From assembly GCF_010730195.1 (NCBI RefSeq), contig NZ_AP022613.1, forward strand, positions 3,348,001 through 3,412,000: a stretch of DNA of 64,000 nt, in the 5' to 3' direction. Positions 31,827-40,520 of this stretch are shown here, piece by piece. Every line of letters starts with the position of its first letter. Position 1 is the stretch's first letter. A program made the translations under genes and the position numbers. A model generated the notes under the pieces. It had not been told where the DNA came from. It did no database searches and was given only the letters and a program-made list of their open reading frames with translations. This stretch comes from Mycobacterium conspicuum. GTDB taxonomy: Bacteria; Actinomycetota; Actinomycetes; Mycobacteriales; Mycobacteriaceae.

Positions 31827-32894
31827 GTGCAAGCAGCGGCAACCGCCGAATTGGCCGACGCCGTCACCGACCAACTTCGGCAGTACTTGCACGACCGTCG
31901 AAACCAGGCCGCCCACATCGGCATCGGCGAATTGATCGCCGGCCTGGAAGATTTCGTACTCGGGGGCGGCAAGCGCCTGCGGCCGGTATTCGCCTACTGG
32001 GGCTGGCGGGCCGTGACCACCCGGGATCCCGAACCCGGTGTGCTGCTGCTGTTTTCCGCGCTGGAACTGCTGCACGCATTCGCCCTGATGCACGACGACG
32101 TCATCGACGAATCCTCAACCCGGCGCGGCAAGCCCACCATCCACCAGCATTTCGCGGCGCTGCACCGCGAGCGGCATTGGCGCGGATCACCGGACCAGTT
32201 CGGGATTTCCGCCGCGATCCTGGCCGGCGACTTGGCGCAGGCCTGGGCCGATGACATCGTCTACCGCACGGACTTACCGCCCGATGCGCACCGCCGAGTC
32301 CGTCGCGTGTGGGCCGACATCCGCACCGAGGTGCTGGGCGGGCAGTACCTCGACATCGTCGCCGAGGCCAGTGGCGCCGAATCGATCGCCCCGGCGATGT
32401 CCGTCGCCACCTTCAAAACCGCGTGCTACACCGTGACCCGTCCGCTGCAGCTGGGGGCGGCCGCCGCCGCCGACCGGCCCGACGTCCACGAGATCTTCGG
32501 CGAATTCGGGCACGACGTCGGGGTCGCGTTCCAGCTCCGCGACGACGTGCTCGGCGTGTTCGGCGACCCGGCGGTGACCGGGAAACCGTCCGGCGACGAC
32601 CTGAGGTCCGGCAAGCGCACCGTGCTGGTCGCTGAGGCGATGGAGCTGGCGGATAGATCAGATCCATTGGCGGCCAACGTGTTACGAACTTCCATCGGTA
32701 GCCCGCTGACCGATGCGCAGGTGCGTCAGCTGCGCGACATCATCGAGTCGGTGGGCGCGCTCGCCGCGGCCGAGGACCGTATCGCGGCGCTCACTCAACG
32801 GGCGCTGGACACCCTGGCGGCCGCGCCGATCGATGCGACGGCCAAATCCGCCCTGTCCGGACTGGTCACACTGGCCACCAATCGGTCGTCGTAA
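31827..32894 (+). CDS. idsA2: Polyprenyl (geranylgeranyl-type) diphosphate synthase IdsA2
   Basis: Trans-isoprenyl diphosphate synthase of ~355 aa, condensing IPP with allylic diphosphates. The first aspartate-rich motif DDVID (ALMHDDVIDESSTRRGKP) and the second (FQLRDDVLGVFGDP) are both present, as is GGGKRLRP near the start. Product length cannot be set from sequence; the short-chain type is likely. The GTG at 31827 is the best start; a CTG two codons earlier has better spacing to AAGGGG. mptA starts 4 bp after its stop, so the two are coupled. Confidence 0.88.
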   Translation: MQAAATAELADAVTDQLRQYLHDRRNQAAHIGIGELIAGLEDFVLGGGKRLRPVFAYWGWRAVTTRDPEPGVLLLFSALELLHAFALMHDDVIDESSTRRGKPTIHQHFAALHRERHWRGSPDQFGISAAILAGDLAQAWADDIVYRTDLPPDAHRRVRRVWADIRTEVLGGQYLDIVAEASGAESIAPAMSVATFKTACYTVTRPLQLGAAAAADRPDVHEIFGEFGHDVGVAFQLRDDVLGVFGDPAVTGKPSGDDLRSGKRTVLVAEAMELADRSDPLAANVLRTSIGSPLTDAQVRQLRDIIESVGALAAAEDRIAALTQRALDTLAAAPIDATAKSALSGLVTLATNRSS

Positions 32895-32898
32895 GCCT

Positions 32899-34392
32899 AT
32901 GACAACCCTTGCCACTCAACATCTTTCGAGGCTGCGTGCGTTCGCGGCCACCCCGGAGGCCGGCCCGGCGAAGCTCGGCTTCCTCGGGTCCGTACTGATC
33001 ACCATCGGCGGGCTGGGCGCGGGCAGCACCAAGCCGCACGACCCACTGCTGGAAGCGCTACACCTGTCCTGGATGCGATTCGGCCACGGCCTGGTGCTGT
33101 CGTCGATCCTGTTGTGGGCCGGCGTGGGCCTGATGCTGATCGCGTGGCTGCGCCTGGGCAGGCACGTGCTCGCCGGTGACGTGGACCAGTACACGATGCG
33201 GGCCACGACCGCGTTCTGGCTGGCGCCGCTGCTGCTGTCGGTGCCCGTGTTCAGCCGCGACACCTACTCGTATCTGGCCCAGGGGGCGCTGCTGCGCGAC
33301 GGGTTCGACCCGTACGCCGTCGGTCCGGTGGCCAATCCGAACGTGTTGCTGGACAACGTAAGTCCGATATGGACCATCACCACCGCGCCGTATGGCCCGG
33401 TGTTCATCCTGGTCGCCAAGCTGGTCACGATGGCGATCGGCAACCACGTGATCGCCGGCACCATGCTGCTGCGGCTGTGCATGCTGCCGGGGCTCGCGCT
33501 GCTGATCTGGGCCACCCCGCGCCTGGCCGCGCATCTCGACACCGACGGCGCCGATGGTGCTCGCGCCCTGTGGATCTGCGTGCTCAACCCGCTGGTGCTC
33601 ATCCACCTGATGGGCGGCGTGCACAACGAGATGCTGATGGTGGGGTTGATGGCCGCCGGCATCGCACTGACCTTCGGCGGTCGCAATGTCGCAGGCGTCA
33701 CGGTGCTGACGCTGGGGATCGCGGTCAAGGCCACCGCCGGGATCGCGCTGCCGTTTCTGGTCTGGGTGTGGATGCGCCATCTGCGGGAGCGACGGGGATA
33801 CCGGCCCGTGGTGGCCTTCGGAGTGGCCACCGCCTTGAGTCTGGCGATCTTCGTGGTGGTGTTCGCCGCGACGTCGGCCGTGGCCGGCGTGGGGCTGGGA
33901 TGGCTGACCGCGCTGGGCGGTTCGGTGAAGATCATCAACTGGCTCACCGTGCCGACCGCGGCGGCGAACCTGCTCCACGCGCTGGCCAGCCCGTTCGTCC
34001 ACGTCGACTTCTACGCGCTGCTGCGGGTGACCCGGCTCATCGGGATCGGGGTCATCGCGGTGACGCTGCCGGTGTTGTGGTGGCGGTTCCGGCGCGATGA
34101 TCGCGCGGCGCTGACCGGCATCGCGTGGTCGATGCTGATCGTGGTGCTCTTCGTCCCCGCCGCCCTGCCGTGGTACTACTCCTGGCCGCTGGCGGTGGCG
34201 GCCCCACTGGCCCAGTCGCAGCGGGCAATCGCCGCCATCGCCGGCCTCTCGACTTGGGTCATGGTGATCTTCAAGCCCGACGGATCCCACGGCATGTACT
34301 CGTGGCTGCACTTCTCGCTGGCGACGGCGTGCGCGCTGGCGGCCTGGTACGCGCTGTATCGCGCGCCGGCGCGGGTCGCTAGTACGCCATAG
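32899..34392 (+). CDS. mptA: Alpha-1,6-mannopyranosyltransferase MptA
   Basis: Integral membrane GT-C glycosyltransferase of 497 aa that uses polyprenyl-phosphomannose to lengthen the alpha-1,6-mannan core of lipomannan/LAM on the outer face. About 12-13 hydrophobic helices are visible. The first loop carries the aspartate-containing FSRDTYSYLAQGALLRDGFDPY, the GT-C catalytic signature, and a second conserved loop contains GVHNEMLM. It lies just after idsA2, a sensible partner since both depend on prenyl lipids. Its stop overlaps the convergent DNA-binding gene. Confidence 0.93.
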   Translation: MTTLATQHLSRLRAFAATPEAGPAKLGFLGSVLITIGGLGAGSTKPHDPLLEALHLSWMRFGHGLVLSSILLWAGVGLMLIAWLRLGRHVLAGDVDQYTMRATTAFWLAPLLLSVPVFSRDTYSYLAQGALLRDGFDPYAVGPVANPNVLLDNVSPIWTITTAPYGPVFILVAKLVTMAIGNHVIAGTMLLRLCMLPGLALLIWATPRLAAHLDTDGADGARALWICVLNPLVLIHLMGGVHNEMLMVGLMAAGIALTFGGRNVAGVTVLTLGIAVKATAGIALPFLVWVWMRHLRERRGYRPVVAFGVATALSLAIFVVVFAATSAVAGVGLGWLTALGGSVKIINWLTVPTAAANLLHALASPFVHVDFYALLRVTRLIGIGVIAVTLPVLWWRFRRDDRAALTGIAWSMLIVVLFVPAALPWYYSWPLAVAAPLAQSQRAIAAIAGLSTWVMVIFKPDGSHGMYSWLHFSLATACALAAWYALYRAPARVASTP

Positions 34393-34783
34393 CCTGCGCC
34401 CGGCGCACGACTTCCCGCGCTTGGTGGGCGTGCAGCGCGTCGACGGGCCGGGCGTTGTTGATCGCATCGCGCGTGCCGTCCCGGGTGACGGTCAGCGACG
34501 GATCCGGGGTGAACAACCAGCGGGCGATCTCGGTCTCGTGGTAGCCACCGTCGTGCAGGATCGTCAGCAGGCCGGGCAGGCTCTTGACCACCTCGCCGGA
34601 ATTGGTGAAGAAGACCTGCGGCACCACCACCCCGTCGCCGCGGCGCACCGCGAGCAGATGGCCTTCGCGGATTTGTTGATGAACTCTGGTGACGGGGACT
34701 CCAAGCAGTTCGGCAACCCGGGGCAGGTCGTAGGTCGGTTCGTCGGGGTCCAAAACGTCGTCGCCAGCCGGAATACTGCTCAC
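34379..34783 (-). CDS. DNA-binding protein, PknL partner (Rv2175c-like)
   Basis: A ~134-aa protein with a winged-helix/MerR-like N-terminal DNA-binding domain (YDLPRVAELLGVPVTRVHQQIREGHLLAVRRGDG) and a conserved C-terminal domain ending ALHAHQAREVVRRAQAMAY. In M. tuberculosis it is phosphorylated by PknL, its divergent neighbour, which weakens DNA binding. The frame is open to 34849, but TACACT lies 6 nt before the GTG at 34783, supporting a leaderless start there. The GEVSS to AGDDVLDPDEP region matches the M. tuberculosis protein. Confidence 0.88.
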   Translation of the reverse strand: MSSIPAGDDVLDPDEPTYDLPRVAELLGVPVTRVHQQIREGHLLAVRRGDGVVVPQVFFTNSGEVVKSLPGLLTILHDGGYHETEIARWLFTPDPSLTVTRDGTRDAINNARPVDALHAHQAREVVRRAQAMAY

Positions 34784-34789
34784 TTCGCC

Positions 34790-34795
34790 AGTGTA
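34790..34795 (-). promoter_or_regulatory. Leaderless -10 box of the Rv2175c-like gene
   Basis: Minus-strand TACACT (34795-34790), then 6 nt, then the GTG at 34783. It faces away from the equivalent box for pknL 55 bp further along, forming a compact divergent control region. Confidence 0.65.
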
Positions 34796-34850
34796 GAACC
34801 TGGTCGGCGGGGTTGAGCCCAGCTTTCGCGCCCAATTGCGGCGCCGCACC

Positions 34851-34856
34851 TACGAT
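34851..34856 (+). promoter_or_regulatory. Leaderless -10 box of pknL
   Basis: TACGAT (34851-34856), 6 nt, then the pknL ATG at 34863. There is no ribosome site. With the opposite box at 34790-34795 it defines a 79-bp divergent promoter region. Confidence 0.65.
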
Positions 34857-34862
34857 GGCCGG

Positions 34863-36071
34863 ATGGCTACACCTGGCACCGGGGACCCGTTGGTCAACAC
34901 GCTGCTGGAGGGCCGCTACCTGGTCCAGACCGCGATCGCCAGCGGCGGGACCTCCACGGTCTATCGCGGCGTCGACGTGCGCCTCGATCGCCCCGTCGCG
35001 GTGAAGGTGATGGACTCCCGCTACGCCGGCGATGACCAATTCCTGACCCGCTTCCAGCTCGAGGCCCGCACCGTCGCGCGGCTCAAGGACCCCGGGCTGG
35101 TCGCGGTCTACGACCAGGGCCTGGACGGCCGGCACCCGTTTCTGGTCATGGAGCTCATCGAGGGCGGCACGCTGCGCGAGCTGCTGGCCGAGCGGGGCCC
35201 GATGCCACCGCACGCCGTGGCGGCGGTGCTGCGTCCGGTGCTGGGCGGGCTGGCCGCCGCGCACCGGGCGGGCCTGGTGCACCGCGACGTCAAGCCCGAG
35301 AACGTGCTGATCTCCGACGACGGTGACGTCAAGATCGCCGATTTCGGGCTGGTGCGCGCCGTCGCCGCCGCCGGAATCACTTCCACCAGCGTCATTCTCG
35401 GCACCGCGGCGTACCTGTCGCCCGAGCAGGTCAGCGACGGTAACGCGGGTCCGCGCAGCGACGTGTACTCCGCCGGGATCCTCACCTACGAACTGCTGAC
35501 CGGGCGCACACCATTCACCGGCGACACCCCGCTGTCGGTCGCCTACCAACGGCTGGATCACGACGTGCCACGGCCCAGCGCCGAGATCGACGGCGTGCCA
35601 ACACAATTCGACGAATTGGTGGCACGCGCGGCCGCCCGCGACCCGGCCGACCGCTATGCCGACGCGATCGAGATGGCCGACGCCGTGGACGCGATCGCCG
35701 AGGAACTCGCGCTCCCGCCGTTTCGGGTTCCGGCGCCACGCAATTCGGCGCAGCACCGCTCGGCCGTGCTGCAGCGCAGCCAGCGGATCGAGCAGCGCGC
35801 GCCCCAGCCACCGGCACCGCAGCCGCCCCCGAAGGTTCACCACCCCACCCGCCAGATGATCCGCGAGCCCGGCGACGACGGGGCCGAGGACGACTACGAA
35901 TACGAGCCGGTGTCCGGCGAGTTCGCCGGGATCGCTCTGAGCGAATTCGCGTGGGCACGGGAGCGGTCTCGGCGCATGGTGCTGATCTGGGTGGCGATCG
36001 TGGTGGCGTTCACCGGGTTGGTCGCGACGGCCGCGTGGACGATCGGCAGCCACCTGAGCGGGCTGTTATAG
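34863..36071 (+). CDS. pknL: Serine/threonine protein kinase PknL
   Basis: A 402-aa membrane-bound Hanks-type kinase. The glycine loop ASGGTSTVYRG, catalytic Lys in VAVKVMD, HRDVKPENV, ADFGL and the GTAAYLSPEQ activation segment with ITSTS threonines are intact, so it should be active. A Pro-rich juxtamembrane region (about 290-365) leads to one transmembrane helix (about 373-395). Only five residues (SHLSGLL end) lie outside, so it lacks a sensor domain. It acts with the DNA-binding protein encoded divergently. A leaderless ATG is supported by TACGAT. Confidence 0.95.
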   Translation: MATPGTGDPLVNTLLEGRYLVQTAIASGGTSTVYRGVDVRLDRPVAVKVMDSRYAGDDQFLTRFQLEARTVARLKDPGLVAVYDQGLDGRHPFLVMELIEGGTLRELLAERGPMPPHAVAAVLRPVLGGLAAAHRAGLVHRDVKPENVLISDDGDVKIADFGLVRAVAAAGITSTSVILGTAAYLSPEQVSDGNAGPRSDVYSAGILTYELLTGRTPFTGDTPLSVAYQRLDHDVPRPSAEIDGVPTQFDELVARAAARDPADRYADAIEMADAVDAIAEELALPPFRVPAPRNSAQHRSAVLQRSQRIEQRAPQPPAPQPPPKVHHPTRQMIREPGDDGAEDDYEYEPVSGEFAGIALSEFAWARERSRRMVLIWVAIVVAFTGLVATAAWTIGSHLSGLL

Positions 36072-36136
36072 CGCCGAGCCGGCGACACGCGTCTTAACGT
36101 AATCACAAAGTTCTCTTACTTTTCTTAATTTTGGTG

Positions 36137-36142
36137 TACCGT
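36137..36142 (+). promoter_or_regulatory. Possible promoter of the FAD monooxygenase gene
   Basis: TACCGT (36137-36142) lies 8 nt before the ATG at 36151, in an AT-rich stretch (about 36095-36145) that stands out from the surrounding GC-rich DNA. A start close to leaderless is likely. No clear -35 or operator is identified. Confidence 0.4.
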
Positions 36143-36150
36143 ACTGCTGC

Positions 36151-37602
36151 ATGGGCTGGACAAGGCAGGGCGTGGACTCGCCGAACCGGCGCGGCGAGCA
36201 CGCGGTCGTACTGGGTGCCGGGATGGCGGGTTTGCTTGCCGCGCGCGTACTTTCGGAGTTCTACGATTCGGTCAGCGTGGTGGAGCGGGACCGATTGCCC
36301 GACTATCCGTGCCACCGCCGGGGCATCCCGCAGGGCCGGCACGCGCACAACTTCCACAGCCGCGGCCTGCAGGTGCTCGAGGAACTGTTTCCCGGCCTGC
36401 TCGAGGAGTTGGCCAGGGCCGGGGCGGTCGTCGTCGACGACGGGGAACTGTCGAATTTCTACGTGCGCGTCGGGCCGCACGAGTTAAAGCAATCGGGCAG
36501 GTTCGCCGATCCGGCCGCGTTGACGCTCCATATGGCCAGCCGGCCGTTCATGGAGTTTCACCTGCGCCGACGGGTCAAGGCGCTGCCCAATGTGACCTTC
36601 CTCGACGGGCACGACGTAGCGGAACTTCTCACCACCGCGGGCATCGTCAACGGCGTGCGAATCGTTCGGCGCTACAACGGCGTTCTTACCACGCTGGACG
36701 CCGATCTGGTGGTCGACGCCATGGGGCGCGGCGCGCGCACCCCGGCGTGGTTGGAGCGCCTCGGATACCAGCGGCCAACCGAAAAGCGGGCGGAAGCCCG
36801 GTTCGCCTACGCGAGCCAACAGCTGAGCATGCCCAGGGGATTCATCGACCAGAGATTGGTGATGTTCAACCCGCGGGACGGCAGACCCCTGGGCCTGCTG
36901 CTCGCCAACGAGCACGACACCTGGATGCTGGCGATCGGGCAGCCAGCTGACACCGGTTACCCGCCAACCGATTACACCGCGATGCTGGCGCTGGCCGAGC
37001 CGGGCCTGCCGCCGGCCATCGTCGAGGGTCTGCGCCGCGCGCAACCCATCGGGGAAGCCGTGACGCATCAACACACCGCGGCGATCTGGCGGCGCTACGA
37101 CCAGATGCCGCTATTCCCTTCCGGTTTGGTGGTGATCGGGGATGCATTGTGCAGCTTCGACCCGACCCACGGCCAGGGCATGACGGTTGCCGCGCTGGAG
37201 GCGCTGATCCTGCGCGACTGCCCGCGCGTGGGCAATTTTGGCCTGGCGCAACGCTATTTCCGTGCCACCGCACAGCTCATCGGCGAGACCTGGGCCGCCA
37301 ATCAAGCCAGGTCGCGGGCCACTTCCCCGGCTCGCGACCAAAGTCCTGTTCGGCAGCGACTCGCACGGTGGCTGGTCAGCGCGGCATTGACCGCGGCGGC
37401 CCATGACACCGTCCTGACCGAACGCTTCTTTCGCATCACCAACTTCGTCGACCCGCCGTCACGGCTCCGGGATCCCGGCCTGCTACCGCGCATCCTGTGG
37501 GGCAACCTACGTGCCAAGTTCGCGCGCAAGCGACGCGGCGAAGTCAGTCGCGCAGCATCTCCGCGACCAGAAACGCCAACTCCAGCGACTGCTGGGTGTT
37601 GA
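36151..37602 (+). CDS. FAD-dependent monooxygenase/oxidoreductase, accessory
   Basis: A 483-aa flavoprotein of the PHBH/UbiH-like monooxygenase or halogenase-like superfamily. The dinucleotide loop VVLGAGMAGLLAARVL is followed by the ribose-binding Glu in VVERDRL; the second FAD motif is VVIGDALCSFDPTHGQGMTVA near residue 330. No membrane segment is certain. Substrate unknown; related proteins act on lipids or polyketides. It is absent from this place in M. tuberculosis (an IS1558 copy lies there, from memory), and its upstream DNA is AT-rich, so it may be acquired. Its last 59 bp overlap the aroG 3' end on the opposite strand. Confidence 0.82.
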   Translation: MGWTRQGVDSPNRRGEHAVVLGAGMAGLLAARVLSEFYDSVSVVERDRLPDYPCHRRGIPQGRHAHNFHSRGLQVLEELFPGLLEELARAGAVVVDDGELSNFYVRVGPHELKQSGRFADPAALTLHMASRPFMEFHLRRRVKALPNVTFLDGHDVAELLTTAGIVNGVRIVRRYNGVLTTLDADLVVDAMGRGARTPAWLERLGYQRPTEKRAEARFAYASQQLSMPRGFIDQRLVMFNPRDGRPLGLLLANEHDTWMLAIGQPADTGYPPTDYTAMLALAEPGLPPAIVEGLRRAQPIGEAVTHQHTAAIWRRYDQMPLFPSGLVVIGDALCSFDPTHGQGMTVAALEALILRDCPRVGNFGLAQRYFRATAQLIGETWAANQARSRATSPARDQSPVRQRLARWLVSAALTAAAHDTVLTERFFRITNFVDPPSRLRDPGLLPRILWGNLRAKFARKRRGEVSRAASPRPETPTPATAGC

Positions 37603-38932
37603 GCCGCGGGTCGCACGCCGTCTCGTAGCGGCCGACCAGGTCGGTGTCCGAAATGTCTTGCGCGCCACCGAGACATTCGGTGACGTCCTCGCCGGTGATC
37701 TCGACGTGGATGCCGCCGGGATGCGTACCGAGCGCGCGGTGCACCTCGAAGAAGCCCTGCACCTCGTCGACGATGCGGTCGAAGTGGCGGGTCTTGTAAC
37801 CGTTGGACGACTCGTGAGTGTTGCCGTGCATCGGGTCGCACTGCCAGATCACCTGGTGACCGGTCCCCTGCACCTTCTCGATGATCGGCGGCAGCACGTC
37901 GCGCACCTTGTTGTTGCCCAGCCTGCTCACCAACGTCAGCCGGCCCGGCTTGTTGTGCGGGTCGAGCCGCTCGACGTACTCGACGGCGAGCTCGGGGGTC
38001 ATCGTGGGGCCGATCTTGACGCCGATCGGGTTGGCGATCACCTCGGCGAACGCGATGTGGGCACCGTCGAGCTGGCGGGTCCGCTCGCCGATCCACACGG
38101 TGTGCGCCGACAGATCGTAGAGCTGCGGCTCGCCCTCCTCGACGTCGGACAGCCGCAGCATGGCGCGCTCGTAGTCGAGCACCAACGCCTCGTGGCTGGC
38201 GTAGATCTCGGCGGTCTGCAGGTTGCGGTCGGCCACCCCGCAGGCGCTCATGAAGCGCAGCCCGCGGTCGATCTCGGTGGCCAGCGCCTCATAGCGCGCC
38301 CCGGCCGGCGAGGTCCGGACGAATTCCCGGTTCCAGTCGTGCACCAGGTGCAGCGAAGAAAAGCCCGACGACGTGAGCGCGCGCACCAGGTTCATCGCGG
38401 CGCTGGCGTTGGCGTAGGCGCGCACCAGCCGAGACGGGTCGTGCTCGCGCGCCGCGGGGTCGGGGGCGAAACCGTTGATCATGTCGCCGCGGTAGGAGCG
38501 CAGGCCCAGCGCGTCGAGGTCGGCCGAGCGGGGTTTGGCGTACTGACCGGCGATCCGGGCCACCTTGACCACCGGCAGGCTGGAGCCGTAGGTCAACACC
38601 ACGGCCATCTGCAGCAACGTGCGGATGTTGCCCCGGATGTGGGGTTCGGTGTTGTCGGTGAAGGTCTCGGCGCAGTCGCCGCCCTGCAGCAAGAACGCTT
38701 CACCCCGGGCGACCTGAGCCAGCTGCTCCTGCAGCCTGACGATCTCGGAGGGCACGGTCACCGGTGGAACGCTCTCGAGAACCGTGCGCATCGCCGCGGC
38801 CTGGTCAGCGGGCCAGCTGGGTTGCTGAGCGGCCGGCTTGGCCAGGGCGGCGTCCAACCGGGCCCGCAGATCGGCCGGCAGCGGCGGCAGCGCCGGCAGC
38901 TGGTCGATCGGGATATCGACGGTCCAGTTCAT
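37544..38932 (-). CDS. aroG: DAHP synthase, class II
   Basis: First enzyme of the shikimate pathway (3-deoxy-D-arabino-heptulosonate 7-phosphate synthase), 462 aa, plant-type class II. The metal and substrate segments are visible: GEAFLLQGGDCAETF (Cys ligand), KVARIAGQYAKPRS, YRGDMINGF, VKIGPTM, NKPGRLTLVSRLGN and the His/Glu/Asp-rich WQCDPMHGNTHES. The M. tuberculosis enzyme is feedback-inhibited by aromatic amino acids and pairs with chorismate mutase. TACGAT stands 6 nt before the ATG, a leaderless layout. Confidence 0.97.
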   Translation of the reverse strand: MNWTVDIPIDQLPALPPLPADLRARLDAALAKPAAQQPSWPADQAAAMRTVLESVPPVTVPSEIVRLQEQLAQVARGEAFLLQGGDCAETFTDNTEPHIRGNIRTLLQMAVVLTYGSSLPVVKVARIAGQYAKPRSADLDALGLRSYRGDMINGFAPDPAAREHDPSRLVRAYANASAAMNLVRALTSSGFSSLHLVHDWNREFVRTSPAGARYEALATEIDRGLRFMSACGVADRNLQTAEIYASHEALVLDYERAMLRLSDVEEGEPQLYDLSAHTVWIGERTRQLDGAHIAFAEVIANPIGVKIGPTMTPELAVEYVERLDPHNKPGRLTLVSRLGNNKVRDVLPPIIEKVQGTGHQVIWQCDPMHGNTHESSNGYKTRHFDRIVDEVQGFFEVHRALGTHPGGIHVEITGEDVTECLGGAQDISDTDLVGRYETACDPRLNTQQSLELAFLVAEMLRD

Positions 38933-38938
38933 CGGTCT

Positions 38939-38944
38939 ATCGTA
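38939..38944 (-). promoter_or_regulatory. Leaderless -10 box of aroG
   Basis: Minus-strand TACGAT (38944-38939), then 6 nt, then the ATG at 38932. It is the same hexamer and spacing as for pknL. Confidence 0.6.
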
Positions 38945-39021
38945 ACCGGGCGCCAGCTTGACCTGATCAGGCCCGATCAGGGCGAACGCTCACCGTCAGC
39001 CGGATCGGATTGTCCGTCTCG

Positions 39022-39516
39022 TCAGCGGGTCGCCTCGTCCCCGGACGTGATGAGACGAAACCGGCGCAACTGATCGCGCGCATCCACCAGCGCGTCGTGG
39101 GCGTCGCGCGGCCGCGGTGGCATCCGGGGCCGTCCGCGGTCCTCCCACAACTGGCGCAGTTCCCGGGTGAACCGCGGTATTGCCGGTGGCAGGGCCGTCA
39201 TCGGGCCCCACAGCTGGCACAGGGCCACGTGGTCGTACGCCGCCACCCAGGCCCATAGCTCGATCGGCTCGGTTCCGTCGATCGCGAAGAACTCTTCTAG
39301 GTCCGTCCGGATCCGGCTGCGCGTGCGCCACAGCTGCGACGCCGGCGGTGGCAGCTTGGGCAGCACGTTGGCGCGCACCCAGCTGCCGGCGCGCTCGGGG
39401 TCGAATTCGGTGGACACCGCGTAATACTCGCGACCGTCCTCGGCGGCCACCCCGATCGAGATCAGCTCGATGGTGCGGCCGTCCTCGATGAACTCGGTGT
39501 CATAGAAGTACCGCAC
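39022..39516 (-). CDS. 3'-5' exoribonuclease, DEDD family (Rv2179c-like)
   Basis: A 164-aa RNase T-like exonuclease. The first acidic motif is FYDTEFIEDG at the very start, the second Asp lies in WVAAYDHVALC, and the last His/Asp pair in RDAHDALVDARD, completing a DEDDh active site. The M. tuberculosis homologue degrades RNA 3' ends in vitro. The GTG at 39516 has TAGGCT 6 nt upstream and no ribosome site. It lies 89 bp upstream of aroG on the same strand. Confidence 0.9.
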   Translation of the reverse strand: MRYFYDTEFIEDGRTIELISIGVAAEDGREYYAVSTEFDPERAGSWVRANVLPKLPPPASQLWRTRSRIRTDLEEFFAIDGTEPIELWAWVAAYDHVALCQLWGPMTALPPAIPRFTRELRQLWEDRGRPRMPPRPRDAHDALVDARDQLRRFRLITSGDEATR

Positions 39517-39522
39517 CCGGGA

Positions 39523-39528
39523 AGCCTA
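39523..39528 (-). promoter_or_regulatory. Leaderless -10 box of the Rv2179c-like RNase gene
   Basis: Minus-strand TAGGCT (39528-39523), 6 nt, then GTG at 39516. The box lies in the 19-bp gap after the preceding membrane-protein gene. Confidence 0.6.
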
Positions 39529-39535
39529 AAGCAGG

Positions 39536-40426
39536 CTATCGGCTGATCAGGATGGGTTCGGTTCCCTCGGGCGGCGGCGCGGGACGGACCTCGCGGTTCA
39601 GCTCGGCGTCGATGGCCCGCTCGTCGAGGCGCCGCGGCGTTCCGGCGATCGCGCCTTGCAGCCACAATTTGGCCCGCACCACGGGTCGCCGCCAGGTCCG
39701 TTCGCGTTGCAGCGCGCGGCGCATCTTGTCGGGCTGCACGGTGTAGCGCCAGCGCGCCCACGGCGCGTGCGGACGCGACAACCGGACGGCGCCGACGACC
39801 AGCAACACGACGATGAACATGCCGAGCAGGCCGGTCCACAGCTTGCCCTTCAGCAGCACCACCACCGCCAGCGGCAACGTCAGCGCCAGCGCGCCGCCCA
39901 CCCCGATGCGCAGCGCCACCGAATCGGCACCATGCCAGATCGGCAGGAAGAACATCAGCGGGTGCAGGCCCAGGATCAGCAGTCCCGCCACCGCCACCGC
40001 GGCGAAGACCGCGTCGACCGACGTCCGCCCGTCTTCCTCCCAATAGACATCCGACAGGTGCAGAATCAGCGCGTATTCGTCGAGCACCAACGCGGCCCCG
40101 ATCCCGAACAGCGTCGCCGCCAGGGTGAATTCGATTTCCTGACCGTCGATCGACAGCGTCACCAACGTCAGCCCGGACAACAGCACCAGGACCACACCGA
40201 ACGTCACGTGGTGGATGTGCACCCCGCCGACGTAGACATTGCGCGGATGCCACCATCGGGCCGGGCGACCGGCTTTGGCGCGATGGCGGATGAAGCGCAC
40301 GAACGTTCGGGTGACGAAAAACGTCAGGATGAAGGCGACCAGACAGCACAACAACGGGAGGCGGCCACCCTCGTGAATGTCGTGCGCGAACCACTGGGCC
40401 ATCCTCGGCACGAACCAATGCAGCAC
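39536..40426 (-). CDS. Polytopic membrane protein (Rv2180c-like)
   Basis: A ~296-aa protein with six to seven transmembrane helices and a basic C-terminal tail. Conserved features are the basic loop TFVRFIRHRAKAGRPARWWHPRNVYVGGVHIHHVTFGV with several histidines, and LDEYALILHLSDVYWEEDGR with acidic residues. This could be a buried metal or catalytic site, but no function is known. TAGGTT lies 7 nt before the GTG at 40426, which matches the homologous start LHWFVPRMAQWF; the frame is open to 40591. It is divergent from the mannosyltransferase. Confidence 0.85.
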   Translation of the reverse strand: MLHWFVPRMAQWFAHDIHEGGRLPLLCCLVAFILTFFVTRTFVRFIRHRAKAGRPARWWHPRNVYVGGVHIHHVTFGVVLVLLSGLTLVTLSIDGQEIEFTLAATLFGIGAALVLDEYALILHLSDVYWEEDGRTSVDAVFAAVAVAGLLILGLHPLMFFLPIWHGADSVALRIGVGGALALTLPLAVVVLLKGKLWTGLLGMFIVVLLVVGAVRLSRPHAPWARWRYTVQPDKMRRALQRERTWRRPVVRAKLWLQGAIAGTPRRLDERAIDAELNREVRPAPPPEGTEPILISR

Positions 40427-40433
40427 TCCAAAA

Positions 40434-40439
40434 AACCTA
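40434..40439 (-). promoter_or_regulatory. Leaderless -10 box of the Rv2180c-like gene
   Basis: Minus-strand TAGGTT (40439-40434), 7 nt, then GTG at 40426. The run of T between box and start leaves no ribosome site. Confidence 0.55.
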
Positions 40440-40504
40440 CGCTCGCAGCCCCCGACACGGCCGACGCCGCGCTGCGCGGCGCGAGGCGCACCTGAGAAAC
40501 CCAT

Positions 40505-40510
40505 TACGCT
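40505..40510 (+). promoter_or_regulatory. -10 box of the Rv2181-like mannosyltransferase
   Basis: TACGCT (40505-40510) lies 10 nt before the ATG at 40521, so the mRNA would have only a few leader bases. No ribosome site precedes the gene. Confidence 0.5.
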
Positions 40511-40520
40511 GTTTTTCGAC

